The notes under the pieces are model-generated. The model saw only the letters and a list, made by a program, of their open reading frames with translations, searched no databases and was not told where the DNA came from. Below, in pieces: positions 7,711 through 16,339 of a stretch of DNA of 64,000 nt (the stretch's first letter is position 1; each line of letters starts with the position of its first letter). The stretch comes from Prevotella sp. UBA2456. Its GTDB lineage: Bacteria > Bacteroidota > Bacteroidia > Bacteroidales > Bacteroidaceae. Made by a program: the position numbers and the translations under genes. Where the stretch lies: NCBI GenBank assembly GCA_002342415.1, contig DDPY01000024.1:14277-78276 (forward strand). Reading direction: 5' to 3'.

Positions 7711-10700
7711 TTAGAATTGCAGATTCACACCGATGGTATAGATGCGGGGTGAGGGATAGCGGCTGTAGTCGACACCGTTGAGCAGAGCCGTACCGCGCAG
7801 CGAACCCACCTCAGGATCGAAGCCGTCGTACTTGGTGATGGTGAAGAGGTTCTGGATGTTGCAGTATATCTTGGCATTGCTCAGGTAGATTTTCTGTATC
7901 AGCTTACGGGGCAGGGTGTACGAGAGCGAGATGTTCTGCAGACGGATGTAGCTGCCGTCCTCGATATACTTGTCGCTGAAGCGGAAGTTGTTGTTCTGTC
8001 CGCTCTCTGTCGACAGACGGGGCTGGTTGGTGCCCGTGTTCACCACATAGTAGTTGCGGAAGTCGTCAGAACCGTCGGCATCGTATTTAGCCAGTCGGGC
8101 ATAGTTGAGCACATCGGTCAGCTGGTTGCTGGTAGAGCCGGTGATGTCGAGCCAGCGTCGTCCGTAGTTGGCCACCTTGTTGCCACAGGAGCCGCTGAAC
8201 TGGAAGCTGAAGTCGAAGCCCTTATACGAGAAGGTGTTGCCGAAACCCCAGGTGAACTTCGGCTCAGGATTGCCGATGAAGGTCTGGTCGTTGTTGTTGA
8301 TGACACCGTCGCCGTTGATGTCCTCATAGATATAGTCGCCGATGAAGATACCGCCGGAGGTGGGAGAGGTGGCGATAGAGGTGCCTTCGGGCAGAGCTAC
8401 GGTCCTGATGTTGCCGTTGGCATCCTTATAATAGAAGTCTTCAGGCTTGTCGAAGCGTCCGATGACCTTATATCCCCAGAACTGTCCGATGGGCTGTCCG
8501 ACAACGGTGTTGGTGACGGTAGTGATGTCCGAGCCGATCTGGAGGGTCTGGGGCAGCGTGCCTGTCTCTGTGTCTAATGAGGTCACCTTGTTGCGGTTGA
8601 GCGAGAACACGAAGTTCGAGCGCCACGAGAAGTCCTTGTTCTCGATGTTCACCGTGTTCAGGGTGATTTCTATACCCGTGTTGCGCAGGCTGCCCACGTT
8701 GCCCCAGGGGTTGCTGGGTGCACCATAGATCTCGTCGGCACCTGGACCGCCCAAGTAGGCAGGCAGGTCGAGCATCATCAGCAGGTCTTTCGTCTTCTTA
8801 TAGTACCAGTCGAATACGAGGTCGATGCGGCTGTTGAACAGCGACAGGTCGAAACCGATGTTCGTCGAGTAGGTGGTCTCCCACTTCAGGTTCTGGTTGG
8901 CGTTGTTGGCGTTGAGCACACCGACACCCCATGTAGTGGTGTAGTTGCGCAGCATAGCCATATAGGCCCAGTCTTGCACGTTCTGGTTACCAGTGGTACC
9001 CCAGCCAAAGCGGAGCTTCAGGTTGTTGATGACCTTGTTGTCCTTGAGGAAGTTCTCCTGTGATGCGCGCCAGGCAAGGGCTGCAGAGGGGAACCATCCC
9101 CAGCGGTTGTCCTTATGGAACTTGCTGGAACCGTCGCGACGCAGGGTGGCAGTGAGCAGATAGCGGTCGTCGTAGTTATACAGCACGCGGCCGAAGTACG
9201 AGAACAGCGAGGTGTTGTTCTGGTTACCCTGAGTGATGCTGGCGTTGGCACCTGTCGTCTCGCCGGCAATGATGTCGATGACCGAGTTGGACAGATAGCC
9301 CGAGTTGGCTGCGGCGAAGTTCTCCCAGTAGCTGTGGCTCATCTCCTGGCCAATCATCGCGTTGATATTATGCTTCTCGGCAATGGCACCGTTGTAGGTC
9401 AGGATGTTACGCCACGACCAGTACTTCGAGTCGTTCTTATACCAGGCACCGTCGCGCTGGGTGCTCTCGCGCACACCGAACTTATAGTCGGGCTGGTAGG
9501 TCTTGGTCTTGTTCTGATTGTAGTCGGCCGAGAGTTCGGTCTTGAAGGTGAGGCCCTTGATGATGGTAGCCTCCAAATAGGCGTTGATACGGAAGTTCAG
9601 ACGCTTGGCATAGTTGGTCTTGATTTCGGCCAGAGCCACCGCGTTGTCGGGCATCCACTGGTCGTCAGGACCGTCGTATCCGCCTTCCGGATTGCGTACG
9701 GCCACTGAGGGCTGCGAGCGCAGGGCGGTGTTGATGATGTCCCAGTTTTTCTCCATCTCCTGCTTGGAGTCAGAGAGCGAGAACGAGATGCCGCCCTTCA
9801 GCCACTTCTTCAGCTCGGTGTCTATATTACCGCGCAGGGTCTGACGGCGGAAACCGGTGTTCAGACCGATACCGTTCTGGTTCAGATAGCCTGCCGAGAT
9901 GGCGTAGGTGGTCTTCTCCGTACCGCCCGTCAGCGTCAGGCTGTGGTTGGTCATAAAGGCAGTCTTGAACAGCTCGTCCTGCCAGTCGGTACCATTACCC
10001 AACAGTTCTGGACGCAGGAAGGTGCCCGAGTGGGTCTTGATCTGTGCGTCGCCGATAGCATTGTTGTGTTCAGCATACTGGCGCAGGTTCAGCACATCGA
10101 GCTTCTTGGGCATCTGCTGCCATCCGATATAGCCGTCGTAGGTCAGCGTAGCCTCGCCAGCCTTACCGCGCTTGGTGGTAATCATGATGACACCGTTACT
10201 TGCGCGCGAACCATAAATAGCTGTAGCGGAGGCATCCTTCAGAATGTCCATCGTCAGGATGTCGCTGGGGTTGATGGCTGCTAAGGGGTTCGAGTTACCG
10301 TTGTCGCCGCCGTCAGAGTCGATGATGACACCGTCGATGACGAAGATAGGCTGCGACGAGGCATTCAGTGAGTTGGTACCACGAATGCGGATGGTCGACG
10401 AGCCACCGGGAGTACCCGTGTTGGCCTGAATCTGTACGCCGGCGGCGCGTCCCTGCAGCACCTGGTCGATACTGGTGGTGACCGACTTTTCGAAAGCCTT
10501 GTTGTCCACCTGGGTCACGGCACCCGTCAGGTCTGACTTACGCATGGTTCCGTAACCTACTACCACTACCTCGTTCAGCAGGGCTTCGTCCTCCAGCAGA
10601 GTAACGTTGATAGTCCGCTTGCCTGCCACCTTGACTTCCTGTGTCTGGTAGCCTACATAGCTGAAGACAAGCGTTGAGTTAGACTGAGCGTCGATGGTGA

Positions 10701-10929
10701 AGTTACCGTCATAGTCGGTAATTGTACCACCTTGCGCTCCTTTCACTTTAACGGTTGCTCCGATAACGGGGCCGTCAGCTGCACTTACCGTACCCTTCAC
10801 GGTAATCTTCTGCGCCCATGCTCCTATTGGAAGCATCAAAAGCAGAAGCACTAACCCAAGGGTAATTTTTAGTTTCGAGCTTCGCTCGCTTAGGCCATCA
10901 GGTCTAAGAACTTTACATGTGCGATTCAT
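7711..10929 (-). CDS. SusC/RagA family TonB-dependent transporter (xylan locus)
   Basis: A 1072-residue outer-membrane importer. After a signal peptide (cleavage likely after GAWAQ, residue about 40) comes a carboxypeptidase-regulatory-like beta-sandwich (KITVKGTVSAADGPVIGATV to YVGYQTQEVKV), the SusC box NEVVVVGYGTMRKSDLTGAV, a plug domain (SIDQVLQGRAAGVQI, IRIRGTNSLNASSQPIFVIDG) and a 22-strand barrel ending in YTIGVNLQF with terminal Phe. It would import xylan oligosaccharides using TonB energy together with the SusD downstream. It is first in its operon, with a -7 box about 100 bases ahead. The N-terminus before the hydrophobic core is long (about 20 residues, basic), so the start may lie slightly downstream. 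Confidence 0.96.
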   Translation of the reverse strand: MNRTCKVLRPDGLSERSSKLKITLGLVLLLLMLPIGAWAQKITVKGTVSAADGPVIGATVKVKGAQGGTITDYDGNFTIDAQSNSTLVFSYVGYQTQEVKVAGKRTINVTLLEDEALLNEVVVVGYGTMRKSDLTGAVTQVDNKAFEKSVTTSIDQVLQGRAAGVQIQANTGTPGGSSTIRIRGTNSLNASSQPIFVIDGVIIDSDGGDNGNSNPLAAINPSDILTMDILKDASATAIYGSRASNGVIMITTKRGKAGEATLTYDGYIGWQQMPKKLDVLNLRQYAEHNNAIGDAQIKTHSGTFLRPELLGNGTDWQDELFKTAFMTNHSLTLTGGTEKTTYAISAGYLNQNGIGLNTGFRRQTLRGNIDTELKKWLKGGISFSLSDSKQEMEKNWDIINTALRSQPSVAVRNPEGGYDGPDDQWMPDNAVALAEIKTNYAKRLNFRINAYLEATIIKGLTFKTELSADYNQNKTKTYQPDYKFGVRESTQRDGAWYKNDSKYWSWRNILTYNGAIAEKHNINAMIGQEMSHSYWENFAAANSGYLSNSVIDIIAGETTGANASITQGNQNNTSLFSYFGRVLYNYDDRYLLTATLRRDGSSKFHKDNRWGWFPSAALAWRASQENFLKDNKVINNLKLRFGWGTTGNQNVQDWAYMAMLRNYTTTWGVGVLNANNANQNLKWETTYSTNIGFDLSLFNSRIDLVFDWYYKKTKDLLMMLDLPAYLGGPGADEIYGAPSNPWGNVGSLRNTGIEITLNTVNIENKDFSWRSNFVFSLNRNKVTSLDTETGTLPQTLQIGSDITTVTNTVVGQPIGQFWGYKVIGRFDKPEDFYYKDANGNIRTVALPEGTSIATSPTSGGIFIGDYIYEDINGDGVINNNDQTFIGNPEPKFTWGFGNTFSYKGFDFSFQFSGSCGNKVANYGRRWLDITGSTSNQLTDVLNYARLAKYDADGSDDFRNYYVVNTGTNQPRLSTESGQNNNFRFSDKYIEDGSYIRLQNISLSYTLPRKLIQKIYLSNAKIYCNIQNLFTITKYDGFDPEVGSLRGTALLNGVDYSRYPSPRIYTIGVNLQF

Positions 10930-11031
10930 ACATAAATAAATTTAGTTAGTATATAATGGTATGTAACTTTTATTTTTCACCTTGTACCGTCGCTTCGGCA
11001 TCAAGGTATTAGAACTTTACGAATTTCGATG

Positions 11032-11039
11032 CAAAGATA
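11032..11039 (-). promoter_or_regulatory. -7 box of the xylan susC operon
   Basis: Minus-strand TATCTTTG, 102 bases ahead of the SusC ATG. The leader of about 95 nt is long enough for regulation; the 10930-11094 stretch has no gene and no other clear feature. Confidence 0.6.
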
Positions 11040-11094
11040 GGTGTTTTTAGTTAATCAGTAGTTTTCAGATGTTTCATGGTCGTTTCTGTGTGTT

Positions 11095-12756
11095 TCATTC
11101 GTATTGATATAGCTTGATATGAAGTATTTTCCAGTCTCCACAGGCTATTCGGGCGTGCCGGCCCTGATGGTCTTGGTCGCCATTGTGACGTCTCAGGTAA
11201 CGAAATTTCCCCGTTTCATCAATGCAAATTTCGTCTACCGACCCGATGCCGACCCGAGTGCCCTTGAATGTCAAATTCTCCAACGAACCTTGACTTTCTG
11301 TTTGCGTGGCTTTCAGCTCAAATCCGTCTTCGCCCAGCATCTTCTGCTCCTCGCGCGCTTTCTCGTAGTCGGAGGCAAAGGCTACCACTACGCCAGTTCC
11401 AGCCAGCAGGTATTCGTTGTCGGCCAGCTTCATCAGGATAGCACCGCCCTCAGGCCATTGCGAGCCGTTGGTGGCTCGCGGGTCCCAGGGCAGGGTGAAG
11501 TAGTGTCGGCAGGTGATGACTGTTCCGTTGTCGCTGATGATGCGCTCCTTGTCTTGCTGGTCGAAGAGCATACCCCAGGATGATTTACTATTTACGGATT
11601 TACTATTTGCGGATTTGTAGTTTGCAATTTGTCTTAGCAGGGCGTAGGCTTTGCTGACGCTTTCTGTCTCGCTCGGTGAAGCCTGGTCGATGGCAAAGGG
11701 CGAGAATCCTAACGCGTGGTGTTCGCCAAAGGCATACATTGCACGCGCCCCACTGTTCTCGCAGCAGCGGCTTTCGGGGATGAAGAGGCGGTTGTTCCAC
11801 AGTGCATACTGGTCGGCCCATCCCTTGAATCCCGTATCATAGATGTCGGGAGCCAGACATAGCAGCTGGGGTGCTCCTGCATGCCAGAGGTCTATGAGGT
11901 GTGCCAGCGGTCCTGCCGAGGGGTATTGGCCAGGACGACGGCCGCGACTGTTCATTGCTGCATTGACATAGAGTGGCATCATGGTGTATCGTCGGGCTGT
12001 CTCACACAGCCGCCCTACATAGCGGGCGTAGTAGTAGGCCATGAATATTTCGTCTGTGTGGATGTCGTCGCCAAACATCTCCTTCCACTCCTTTCCCTTG
12101 CCGGTATAGCGCCGGGCGAGCCAGGGGTGCAGGTGGTGGCGGTTTTTTCTCAGATAGCTGCTGAGCTCCTGTGGCACTCCTTTATGGTAGATAGCGTTAG
12201 CCAGTTCGGAGTGGTCGCGGGCCGACTCCAGCATGCCGATCTCATTTTCTACCTGCATCATCGGCACCACGTCGGCGGCCGTCTGGCTCAGATGCTGCAT
12301 CAGGGCTCCAAAGGCGCGATTGTCGGCCTGAAACACTTCTTCCGAGAAACAGCTGGCAATTTCCAAGGGCTTTCCTTCCTCCGTGCGGGCTCGCGGAAAT
12401 CGCCTGGTGTCCTGCTTGAACCATAGTGGCGCATAGCACGACATCGAGTTTTTCCAGGCACCAAACCAGAGGAATACTATCTGCAGCCCATTCTCGCGTG
12501 CTCGCTGCACGGTGCGGTCTATGAGGGTGAAGTCGTAAGTCCCCTCTTGCGCTTCTATCAGTTCCCAGTAGGCGGGCACCAGCACGGTGTTCAGCCCTAA
12601 TGTCTTCATGCGCGGTATTACCTCGTCAATATCCGCTGTCGAGGTGGCTGCCGAGTTGCTCAGCTCGCCTCCCAAGATAATCAGGTTGTCTTGCGCCCGC
12701 ACTGCGATGACTGCCAGCAGGCATAGTGCGAACAGTTGGATGCGTCTCATAGTCAT
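11095..12756 (-). CDS. GH35 family beta-galactosidase-like enzyme (with DUF5597-type C-terminus)
   Basis: The 553-residue product has a signal peptide (MTMRRIQLFALCLLAVIAVRA) and a GH35 barrel: ILGGELSNSAAT at the start, NTVLVPAYWELIEAQEGTYDF, the acid/base motif QVENEIG (second Glu, about residue 172) and LFIPES carrying the probable nucleophile. The C-terminal part fits the DUF5597 extension of this GH35 subgroup. It would release beta-galactosyl units, perhaps from xylan or arabinoxylan side chains; the exact substrate is unknown. I start it at ATG 12756, since the longer frame overlaps the GH2 gene and lacks a signal peptide there. A run KSANSKSVNSKSS in the second half is encoded by a repeat and looks inserted. 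Confidence 0.85.
   Translation of the reverse strand: MTMRRIQLFALCLLAVIAVRAQDNLIILGGELSNSAATSTADIDEVIPRMKTLGLNTVLVPAYWELIEAQEGTYDFTLIDRTVQRARENGLQIVFLWFGAWKNSMSCYAPLWFKQDTRRFPRARTEEGKPLEIASCFSEEVFQADNRAFGALMQHLSQTAADVVPMMQVENEIGMLESARDHSELANAIYHKGVPQELSSYLRKNRHHLHPWLARRYTGKGKEWKEMFGDDIHTDEIFMAYYYARYVGRLCETARRYTMMPLYVNAAMNSRGRRPGQYPSAGPLAHLIDLWHAGAPQLLCLAPDIYDTGFKGWADQYALWNNRLFIPESRCCENSGARAMYAFGEHHALGFSPFAIDQASPSETESVSKAYALLRQIANYKSANSKSVNSKSSWGMLFDQQDKERIISDNGTVITCRHYFTLPWDPRATNGSQWPEGGAILMKLADNEYLLAGTGVVVAFASDYEKAREEQKMLGEDGFELKATQTESQGSLENLTFKGTRVGIGSVDEICIDETGKFRYLRRHNGDQDHQGRHARIACGDWKILHIKLYQYE
11583..11634. repeat. 15-bp repeat inside the GH35 gene
   Basis: Units near TTTACTATTTACGGA, TTTACTATTTGCGGA and TTTGTAGTTTGCAA stand side by side. 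Read in the gene they give NYKSANSKSVNSKS, a low-complexity stretch in an otherwise ordinary enzyme. A related AT-rich stretch (TTTACAATTTATTATTTACG) lies between the HTCS and GH67 genes near 23655. Confidence 0.7.
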
Positions 12757-12812
12757 GTCTTCAGTTTTTAGTATGGTATGTAGGGGGAGGGGAAATTCAG
12801 GCTCCCTCGTCG

Positions 12813-15734
12813 TCAGTCGCTGATGCGGATGCGCAGCTGGTGGCGCTTGGAGGGGTCGATGGTGTATTTCTTCAGTACACCGGGACCGCATGAGCTATTG
12901 CCCAGCCCCATCACCTTGCAGTCGATGCTGAGATAGGTCTTCCCTTGGTCTTCCAACTCGTAGTCGTGACTCTTCGATGCCAGATAGGCAGCCGGGTAGG
13001 GCAGGGCCGAGAAGGAGAAAGGTTCGTCCACGCTCTCTATCCGGATGGTCTTTCCGTCTTTCGTCTTCAGCATTACGAGGGTGCAGTCCTCGTGGTTGCC
13101 TGAGTCTTGCGGACGGGGATAGTGTACATACTGGTTGGTCACCGTCGACTGCCACAGCCCGAGCGAGCACGACTGCTTGCGGTCGGGATAGTTGTCCCAG
13201 GGGCCTCGTCCGTACCAGGTCAGCTGCTCATACTCGTGAGGCAGCTCGATAACGATGCCCAGTCGCGGCAGCGGGGGCAGTGTGTCGGGTATCTCGAAGG
13301 TAAAGGTGAGCTCGTTGCCGTCCTGTGCTATGGTCATAGGGATGTGCAGGGTGTCCAGCCCGCACCGCTTCCAGTCTTTGGCGAGCCAGTTGCCAAAGCT
13401 CTTGTCGTTGTCAGTAGGTGCGCGGAAGATTTGTTGCCGGATGCCTGCTACGACGGTAGTGAGCGACTTGGGCAGATGCTGTGACTTCTTGATGCTGCGC
13501 GGACGGGCATAGCTCAGCTGTTTCACTCCCTTGGCGTGCTCTGTATCCACTGGTACATAGACTTCGCCGTTGGCTTTGGCAGCCTCTCCGTAGATGGCCT
13601 GCACCTCGTAGTATTTAGGTGTCAGCGTGCGGTCGCTCATCACGATGCCGTTCATGCAGAACGCATGCAGGTTGGGCTTGTCGCCGAAGTCGCCGCCATA
13701 CAGCACCTTCTCTGTCTTCACGTCTCCCGTTTCCGACCTCTTGATGATGCCCTGATCCACCCAGTCCCAGATGAATCCGCCCAGCAGGCGCTTGTGGGCG
13801 CTGATCTCGTCCCAATACTCCTTGAAGTTGCCTAAGGCGTTGCCCATCGAGTGGGCATACTCGCTGGTCAGCACGGGTCGCGGGCCGCCGTCGGAGCCTT
13901 CCCACGAGCAGCGGTCGCCGGCACGCGAGGCAATCTCCACCAGTCGCTCCCATCGGGCGTTCTCAGCCCGTTCCTTGTCCGAGCCTTCGGGGATGCCAGG
14001 GTTCAGGTATTCGTCCATCACGCGGGGGTAGAAGCGCGAGATGATGTCGACGCTCTGTGGGTCGTGGGCTGTACGCTGCCTGTCGGACTCTACGCTCAGC
14101 GTGCCCTGTGCGCCCTCATAGTGTACGGGTCGGGTGGGGTCAAACTCGTGCAGCCAGGCGGACATGGCCGCCTGGTTGGCGCCGTAGCCGCTCTCGTTGC
14201 CCAAGCTCCAGAAGATAATCGAGGGATGGTTCTTGTCGCGCTCTGCCATTCGTATCACGCGGTCCATGAAGGCTTCTGCCCAGTCGGGTGTCGAGGCCAG
14301 CGTTCCCCTCAGTCCGTGGGTCTCGGCATCAGCCTCGTCCATCACGTACATGCCCATCGAGTCGCACAGCTCGTACCATCGCGGACAGTTGGGGTAGTGA
14401 GCCAGTCGCACGGCGTTGATGTTGGCCTGCTTCATCAGCTGCAGGTCTCTCACCATCAGCTCCTCCGTCATCACACGAGCGCGATAGGGGTCGTGCTCAT
14501 GGCGGTTCACGCCGCGTATCTTGATGGCCTTGCCGTTGACGAGCATCTGTCCGTCGGCGATGCGGATGTCGCGGAAGCCCACTTGCTGGCACACCTCCTC
14601 TATCGGCTGACCCTTGTCGTCTTGCAGCTGTAGCCGCAGGGTGTACAGTTCCGGATGTTCTTCACTCCACAGTCTGGGCTCTTCGACCTCTATCTCCATG
14701 CGGGCAAACTTGCGGTAGCCGCGCTGGGGATACCATTCGTTCATGCGGGCAGCCTTGTGCTGCAGGTCGAGAACCTCGGCAGCATCGATGGTGTCGCGGC
14801 CTATGGTGCGCCTGCCGTCCAGCAGGGTAGCCACCAGCCGGTAGCCCTCGCCGCTCTGACCGTTGTACACTGAGAACTGCGGATTGATGGTCAGCGTCCA
14901 ATCGTCCTTCCATTTGCCGGCTCCCTCGGGCTGTGTCCTTACCGCCACATCCCGCAGGCGCACATCAGGTGTATGGTAGATGAGCACGTCGCGGTGGATG
15001 CCGCCGAAGCGCCAGAAATCCTGATCCTCCAGATACGAACCGTCGCTATACTTATACACCTCTACTGCTATCTGGTTCTCGCCCTGCCTTAGATAGGGCG
15101 TGATATTGAATTCCGACGGCTCCATTGAGCCCTGACTGTAGCCCACGCGTTGTCCGTTGATCCAGACGTAGAAGGCCGACATCACGCCCTCGAAGCGCAG
15201 GAAGGTCTGCCCGCCCGTCGCTGCGGCTCCCTTGGTCCCGCCTGTCGTTCCCTTAGTTCCGTTTGTCGCCGTATTACGGCGGCAAATCCAACTGTCGGGT
15301 ACGGTGAAGCTCCTGCGGTATTGCCCTGTAGGGTTGCGCTCCTCGTAGGTTGTCCAAGCTTCCTTGGGCTCGCTGGTCACTCGCGGCTGGTCAATCTTGA
15401 ACGGATAGCCTGCCGAGACGTAGATGGGTGTTCCATAGCCGTTGACTTCCCAATTGGCAGGTACGGCCAGCTGTGCCCATGAGGAGGCATCGTAGTCTGT
15501 ACGATAAAAGTCCTTGATGCGGCCCTCGGGTGTCTTAGTCCATCGGAACTGCCACAGGCCGTTCAGGCTTAGCTGACGGTCGCCCTTCTCCGTTGCGTAG
15601 GGAATGAAGTAGGCACGGGCAGGCTCACGGTTTATCTGCAGTACGTGGTGGTTCTCCCAGTCGTGGTGTCCGTCTTGTCCGTAGGTGCCGAAAGCCAGTG
15701 TCAGGGTGATAGCAGTCAGAATAGCAGTCTTCAT
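12813..15734 (-). CDS. GH2 family beta-galactosidase (LacZ-like), secreted
   Basis: A 973-residue enzyme with a signal peptide (ending AFGTYGQ) and the complete LacZ layout: jelly-roll sugar-binding domain (about 35-235), Ig-like domain, TIM barrel with GVNRHEHDPYRARVMT and FWSLGNESGYG (acid/base Glu) and LTSEYAHSMGN (nucleophile Glu), then the Bgal small chain near the C-terminus (QLTWYGRGPWDNYPDRK). It would hydrolyse beta-galactosides outside the cytoplasm. Residues about 150-175 are a Thr/Gly/Asn-rich insert (RRNTATNGTKGTTGGTKG) where relatives have only a few residues. It follows the sigma-factor gene by 95 bases and precedes the GH35 gene by 56, so all three may share a transcript; I found no TAnnTTTG box in between. 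Confidence 0.93.
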   Translation of the reverse strand: MKTAILTAITLTLAFGTYGQDGHHDWENHHVLQINREPARAYFIPYATEKGDRQLSLNGLWQFRWTKTPEGRIKDFYRTDYDASSWAQLAVPANWEVNGYGTPIYVSAGYPFKIDQPRVTSEPKEAWTTYEERNPTGQYRRSFTVPDSWICRRNTATNGTKGTTGGTKGAAATGGQTFLRFEGVMSAFYVWINGQRVGYSQGSMEPSEFNITPYLRQGENQIAVEVYKYSDGSYLEDQDFWRFGGIHRDVLIYHTPDVRLRDVAVRTQPEGAGKWKDDWTLTINPQFSVYNGQSGEGYRLVATLLDGRRTIGRDTIDAAEVLDLQHKAARMNEWYPQRGYRKFARMEIEVEEPRLWSEEHPELYTLRLQLQDDKGQPIEEVCQQVGFRDIRIADGQMLVNGKAIKIRGVNRHEHDPYRARVMTEELMVRDLQLMKQANINAVRLAHYPNCPRWYELCDSMGMYVMDEADAETHGLRGTLASTPDWAEAFMDRVIRMAERDKNHPSIIFWSLGNESGYGANQAAMSAWLHEFDPTRPVHYEGAQGTLSVESDRQRTAHDPQSVDIISRFYPRVMDEYLNPGIPEGSDKERAENARWERLVEIASRAGDRCSWEGSDGGPRPVLTSEYAHSMGNALGNFKEYWDEISAHKRLLGGFIWDWVDQGIIKRSETGDVKTEKVLYGGDFGDKPNLHAFCMNGIVMSDRTLTPKYYEVQAIYGEAAKANGEVYVPVDTEHAKGVKQLSYARPRSIKKSQHLPKSLTTVVAGIRQQIFRAPTDNDKSFGNWLAKDWKRCGLDTLHIPMTIAQDGNELTFTFEIPDTLPPLPRLGIVIELPHEYEQLTWYGRGPWDNYPDRKQSCSLGLWQSTVTNQYVHYPRPQDSGNHEDCTLVMLKTKDGKTIRIESVDEPFSFSALPYPAAYLASKSHDYELEDQGKTYLSIDCKVMGLGNSSCGPGVLKKYTIDPSKRHQLRIRISD
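15210..15287. repeat. low-complexity in-frame insert in the GH2 gene
   Basis: The bases read on the plus strand as near-repeats of TTCCCTTAGTTCC, TTGGTCCC and GTTTGTCGCC and encode a Thr/Gly/Lys/Ala-rich run of about 26 residues in the first domain of the enzyme, between TVPDSW and QTFLRFEG. Confidence 0.65.
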
Positions 15735-15829
15735 AGTTTGTCGTCTTTTTTAAAAAGACGTAGTACCGTTCACTTTGTCATCGGTATAAATGTTTGGTCA
15801 TTAGTCAGCAGTCAATAAGAAAAATCGAC

Positions 15830-16339
15830 TTAGACTGCTTGGCTGTGGTGATAGGGTGCCAGTTGTTGGCGCATTTGGCGACGGGCCTGCCCCAGACGGT
15901 TCTCTACTTGCTTGTAGGTCAGGGCCAGCTGGCGGGCAATGTCGCTCACCTTCAGTCCGTCGTAGATGTGCAGACGATAGATGCGTCCGCAGGCTTCAGG
16001 CAGCCGGGTCAGCGACTGCTCCATGTGCTCCATTATCATCCGGGCAGAGAGGGAAGTCTCGATTTCTCCGATGAAATCGGCGTTTTTTGCGTGTTTTTCA
16101 TATTCTTTGCAGACGTTTCGACGACGAAAATAGTCGGCTATCTGGTGGCGTGCCATCGTGTAGACGAGGCTGGGAAGTGTGTTGGGCATGATGGGTTGAC
16201 GGTGGGCAAGCAGGTGCAGGAAGATGTCCTGCACTCTGTCTTGCGCCTCGTCGGCATCAGAGATGCGCACCGCGACGAAATGTACGATTTCATCGCGATG
16301 CTGAGTATAATAGTTGGATATAAGGTGATGGTTATTCAT
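15830..16339 (-). CDS. ECF-type RNA polymerase sigma-70 factor
   Basis: A 169-residue sigma factor with region 2 (about 10-75: DEAQDRVQDIFLHLL, then LVYTMARHQIADYFRRR) and region 4 (about 108-160: RLPEACGRIYRLHIYDGLKVSDIARQL, LTYKQVENRLGQARRQMRQQL), linked by a short spacer as in ECF factors. It would direct RNA polymerase to a specific promoter set. Its ATG overlaps the stop of the GH43 gene by 8 bases, so it is part of the xyn transcript. No FecR-like or other anti-sigma gene lies next to it, which sets it apart from the usual sigma/FecR/SusC units. Targets cannot be told from the sequence. Confidence 0.93.
   Translation of the reverse strand: MNNHHLISNYYTQHRDEIVHFVAVRISDADEAQDRVQDIFLHLLAHRQPIMPNTLPSLVYTMARHQIADYFRRRNVCKEYEKHAKNADFIGEIETSLSARMIMEHMEQSLTRLPEACGRIYRLHIYDGLKVSDIARQLALTYKQVENRLGQARRQMRQQLAPYHHSQAV

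Noticed and set aside
12757..12891. Longer N-terminus for the GH35 protein
   Set aside because: It overlaps the GH2 gene, and the extra residues (Pro/His/Arg-rich) are the antisense-frame type ahead of an obvious signal peptide.
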